From Rhizosphaericola mali (GTDB lineage Bacteria; Bacteroidota; Bacteroidia; Chitinophagales; Chitinophagaceae): a DNA stretch of 64,000 nt. Under the pieces are notes generated by a model that was not told where the DNA came from, did not search any database, and was given only the letters and a program-made list of their open reading frames with translations. Where the stretch lies: positions 2,480,001 to 2,544,000 of the forward strand of contig NZ_CP044016.1 in NCBI RefSeq assembly GCF_004337365.2, written 5' to 3'. A program made the translations under genes and the position numbers. How positions within the stretch are numbered: the stretch's first letter is position 1; each line of letters opens with the position of its first letter. This document shows, piece after piece, positions 62,305 to 64,000 of the stretch.

Positions 62305-63090
62305 ATGATAGAATTATTGAATGTTAAAAAGAGCTTTGGAGATAAACCGATCATTAAGGGTGTGGATATTGTCATGGAGTCGAGCAAATGTAATCTAATC
62401 ATTGGCTCAAGTGGTAGCGGTAAAACAGTTTTGACAAAATGTATAGTTGGTCTTTTCACACCAGAAGAGGGTCATATTAAGTATGATGGTCAAGATATAG
62501 TTAGTATGCCATTGGAAGAGAAGAAGGAATTGAGACAAAGAATTGGTATGTTATTCCAAGGTTCTGCGTTATTTGATTCTATGACAGTGGAGCAAAATGT
62601 ATTATTTCCGTTGGAAATGTTTTCTGGGAAATCCTACAATGAACGTAAAAAAAGAGCGGATGAAGTACTAGCGAGAGTAAATCTCCTTGAAGCGAAAAAT
62701 AAATATCCCGCGGAAATAAGTGGTGGTATGAAAAAACGTGTAGGTATTGCTCGTGCAATCGTATTAAATCCAAAATATCTTTTTTGTGATGAACCTAATT
62801 CAGGTTTGGATCCGCAGACTTCTTTGCTAATTGACAAATTGATTAAAGAGATTACGGTAGAATATGATATGACCACTGTTGTAGTCACCCACGACATGAA
62901 CAGTGTAATGGAAATTGGCGACCACATTATCTATATGTATCAAGGTCAAAAACAATGGGAAGGAAGCAATAAAGAAATCATCTACAGTGATGACAAATTA
63001 TTAAATGACTTCATCTTTGCATCTGACTTTTTACAGGATGCAAAGAAAATGCGTCAAATAGAAGATAAAAGAAAAGGATTAGCGCAATAA
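62305..63090 (+). CDS. MlaF-like ABC transporter ATP-binding protein
   Basis: 261 residues. Walker A GSSGSGKT (34-41), Q-loop LFQGSALFDSMTV, signature ISGGMKKR (138-145), Walker B YLFCDEP with PNSGLDPQTS, switch His in VVVTHDMNSV. The FQGSALFDSMTVEQNV and GGMKKRVGIARAI segments are characteristic of MlaF/Ttg2A, the ATPase of MCE-type phospholipid transporters of the outer membrane. The permease MlaE is often just upstream; here lysA is there instead, so its partner lies elsewhere. Overlaps the convergent glycosyltransferase by 12 bases. Confidence 0.87.
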   Translation: MIELLNVKKSFGDKPIIKGVDIVMESSKCNLIIGSSGSGKTVLTKCIVGLFTPEEGHIKYDGQDIVSMPLEEKKELRQRIGMLFQGSALFDSMTVEQNVLFPLEMFSGKSYNERKKRADEVLARVNLLEAKNKYPAEISGGMKKRVGIARAIVLNPKYLFCDEPNSGLDPQTSLLIDKLIKEITVEYDMTTVVVTHDMNSVMEIGDHIIYMYQGQKQWEGSNKEIIYSDDKLLNDFIFASDFLQDAKKMRQIEDKRKGLAQ

Positions 63091-64000
63091 TTTGTGCTTA
63101 AATTGTCCTTTTATTTTTTCGAAGAAGGAATTGTACTGTTCGATTATATTTTCCCAAGTATATAATGAATCAATTTTAGTAACATTGTTTACTTTAATTG
63201 ATTCATTTTTTGTTGTATCTGTACTTAAAAGTAAAGCAGCAACATCTTTTGCATTTAAGAAATAGTAAGCATCTTTACCTAAAATAGATTCATTGAACAC
63301 ATTTTTGTGTGCACAGATTACTGTTGAAGATGCCATTGCTTCTAACAAAGAAGGATTCGTCCCTCCTACCGTATGTCCGTGGAAATATAAATGTGCATAA
63401 TAGCGTAGGTTATTCAAAATATTGATATCATAGATACTATTCAAAAAGCGAATAGATGGATTTTTTCCAAATTTATCTAAAAGAAAATCTCCAAATTCTT
63501 TATCATAATTACCGATTACTAAAAATGGGCGTCCAGTATTTGCTAAAACGACACCATCCAAAATCGCTTCAATACTATTTTCAGGTTCCAACCGCGCAAT
63601 CAACATATCATATTGATTGGGCTTTAGGTCATACTGATCTAAAATGGAAATATTTGGGTTTTTAAATACATGCGCACCATAAGGTATATAAGCAGAATCG
63701 ACATCATATTGTTTCAACAAATAACGCTGCACTCCTACAGAATCCGAAATTAAGAATTGACTATATTTTACCGCCAAACTTTCCGCCCATTTCAAAAATT
63801 TCTGTACGCGTGGCGAAAATTTACTTCTTCGCCATTCAATTCCATCCATATTAGTAGCAATTACACTTCTTTTCATCGGTAAAAGCCACCCCCAAACAGT
63901 GCTACTCGTATAACCTAATTGTAGTACAATATCATATTTGCGTTTACGCGTATCCCATATACAATTCAAATCGTAGATAAACTGCCCAGCCGTGCCTATT
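63079..64000 (-). CDS. Glycosyltransferase (DUF1972/rhamnosyltransferase-like), 5' end beyond window
   Basis: A glycosyltransferase of the GT-B type; the frame is open to the window edge, continuing upstream of any in-window start as GTAGQFIYDLN, so the N-terminal ~70-80 residues are missing. Visible parts: LQLGYTSSTVWGW and ATNMDGIEWRRSKF (about the end of the N-terminal domain), SDSVGVQRYLL, AYIPYGAHV, then a C-terminal sugar-nucleotide domain with ARLEPENSIEAILDG, YFHGHTVGGTNPSLLEAMA. These match DUF1972-type transferases of cell-surface polysaccharide synthesis. Its 3' end overlaps the ABC ATPase gene tail by 12 bases. Confidence 0.85.
   Translation of the reverse strand, partial: IGTAGQFIYDLNCIWDTRKRKYDIVLQLGYTSSTVWGWLLPMKRSVIATNMDGIEWRRSKFSPRVQKFLKWAESLAVKYSQFLISDSVGVQRYLLKQYDVDSAYIPYGAHVFKNPNISILDQYDLKPNQYDMLIARLEPENSIEAILDGVVLANTGRPFLVIGNYDKEFGDFLLDKFGKNPSIRFLNSIYDINILNNLRYYAHLYFHGHTVGGTNPSLLEAMASSTVICAHKNVFNESILGKDAYYFLNAKDVAALLLSTDTTKNESIKVNNVTKIDSLYTWENIIEQYNSFFEKIKGQFKHKLLR

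Noticed and set aside
1-64000. CRISPR arrays, tRNA or rRNA genes
   Set aside because: No regularly spaced repeats and no tRNA-like cloverleaf or rRNA segment was noticed on either strand; a covariance-model scan was not possible here.

Overview
The window reads as chromosomal DNA of an AT-rich member of the Bacteroidota, probably of the Chitinophagaceae type. The evidence is three SusC/SusD pairs, a protein with a type IX secretion (T9SS) sorting domain, TAnnTTTG-type promoter boxes and the futalosine menaquinone gene mqnC. The genus cannot be fixed from the sequence alone; a plant- or soil-associated lifestyle is inferred from gene content.

Positions 65-49541 form one minus-strand run of 26 genes that looks like a single large utilisation locus. 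Its three gene classes fit one substrate class, the plant hydroxyproline-rich glycoproteins (extensins and arabinogalactan proteins, AGPs). (i) Glycosidases: GH127 and GH146 beta-L-arabinofuranosidases, GH51 alpha-L-arabinofuranosidase, a GH97 enzyme with an Asp nucleophile (retaining alpha-galactosidase type), a GH30 enzyme like endo-beta-1,6-galactanases, a GH43 enzyme like exo-beta-1,3-galactanases, GH2, and two large proteins of a DUF5695-like family. (ii) Peptidases: S10 carboxypeptidase, M61 aminopeptidase, a DUF885 protein and a 284-residue HExxH protein. (iii) A complete trans-4-hydroxyproline pathway to 2-oxoglutarate: 4-hydroxyproline epimerase, D-hydroxyproline oxidase, pyrroline-4-hydroxy-2-carboxylate deaminase and 2-oxoglutarate-semialdehyde dehydrogenase, with an amino-acid permease and a divergent AraC regulator. 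The oxidase gene lies between two glycosidase genes, and the permease gene abuts the GH146 gene. Sugar release, peptide cleavage and hydroxyproline catabolism are therefore physically interleaved. The proposal that this is a dedicated hydroxyproline-rich glycoprotein locus is the main finding; it is inference from gene content.

Layout on the minus strand, in transcription order: hydroxyproline genes and permease (49541-44623); GH146, oxidase, GH30, GH43, GH2 (44620-35925); SusC3-SusD3, terminator, S10 peptidase (35829-29848); a decayed remnant; SusC2-SusD2 (28971-24690); a second copy of the same remnant; DUF885 peptidase and terminator (24207-22393); DUF5695-like B and M61 with terminator (22280-17978); SusC1-SusD1-fasciclin-DUF5007 (17843-10883); and GH97, zincin, GH127, GH51, DUF5695-like A (10748-65). 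SusC2/D2 and SusC3/D3 are paralogous. With the two homologous remnants they indicate an old tandem duplication.

Right of 49.7 kb the content is ordinary or accessory: AraC regulator, MDR oxidoreductase, small membrane protein, SDR, two more AraC regulators and a T9SS-sorted protein. Then come a broken tyrosine integrase (scar of a lost mobile element), two tandem tiny lipoproteins, an ECF sigma factor followed by a membrane-anchored trypsin-like protease, mqnC, lysA, an MlaF-like ABC ATPase and a glycosyltransferase that runs off the right edge. I saw no tRNA, rRNA, CRISPR array or intact insertion sequence.
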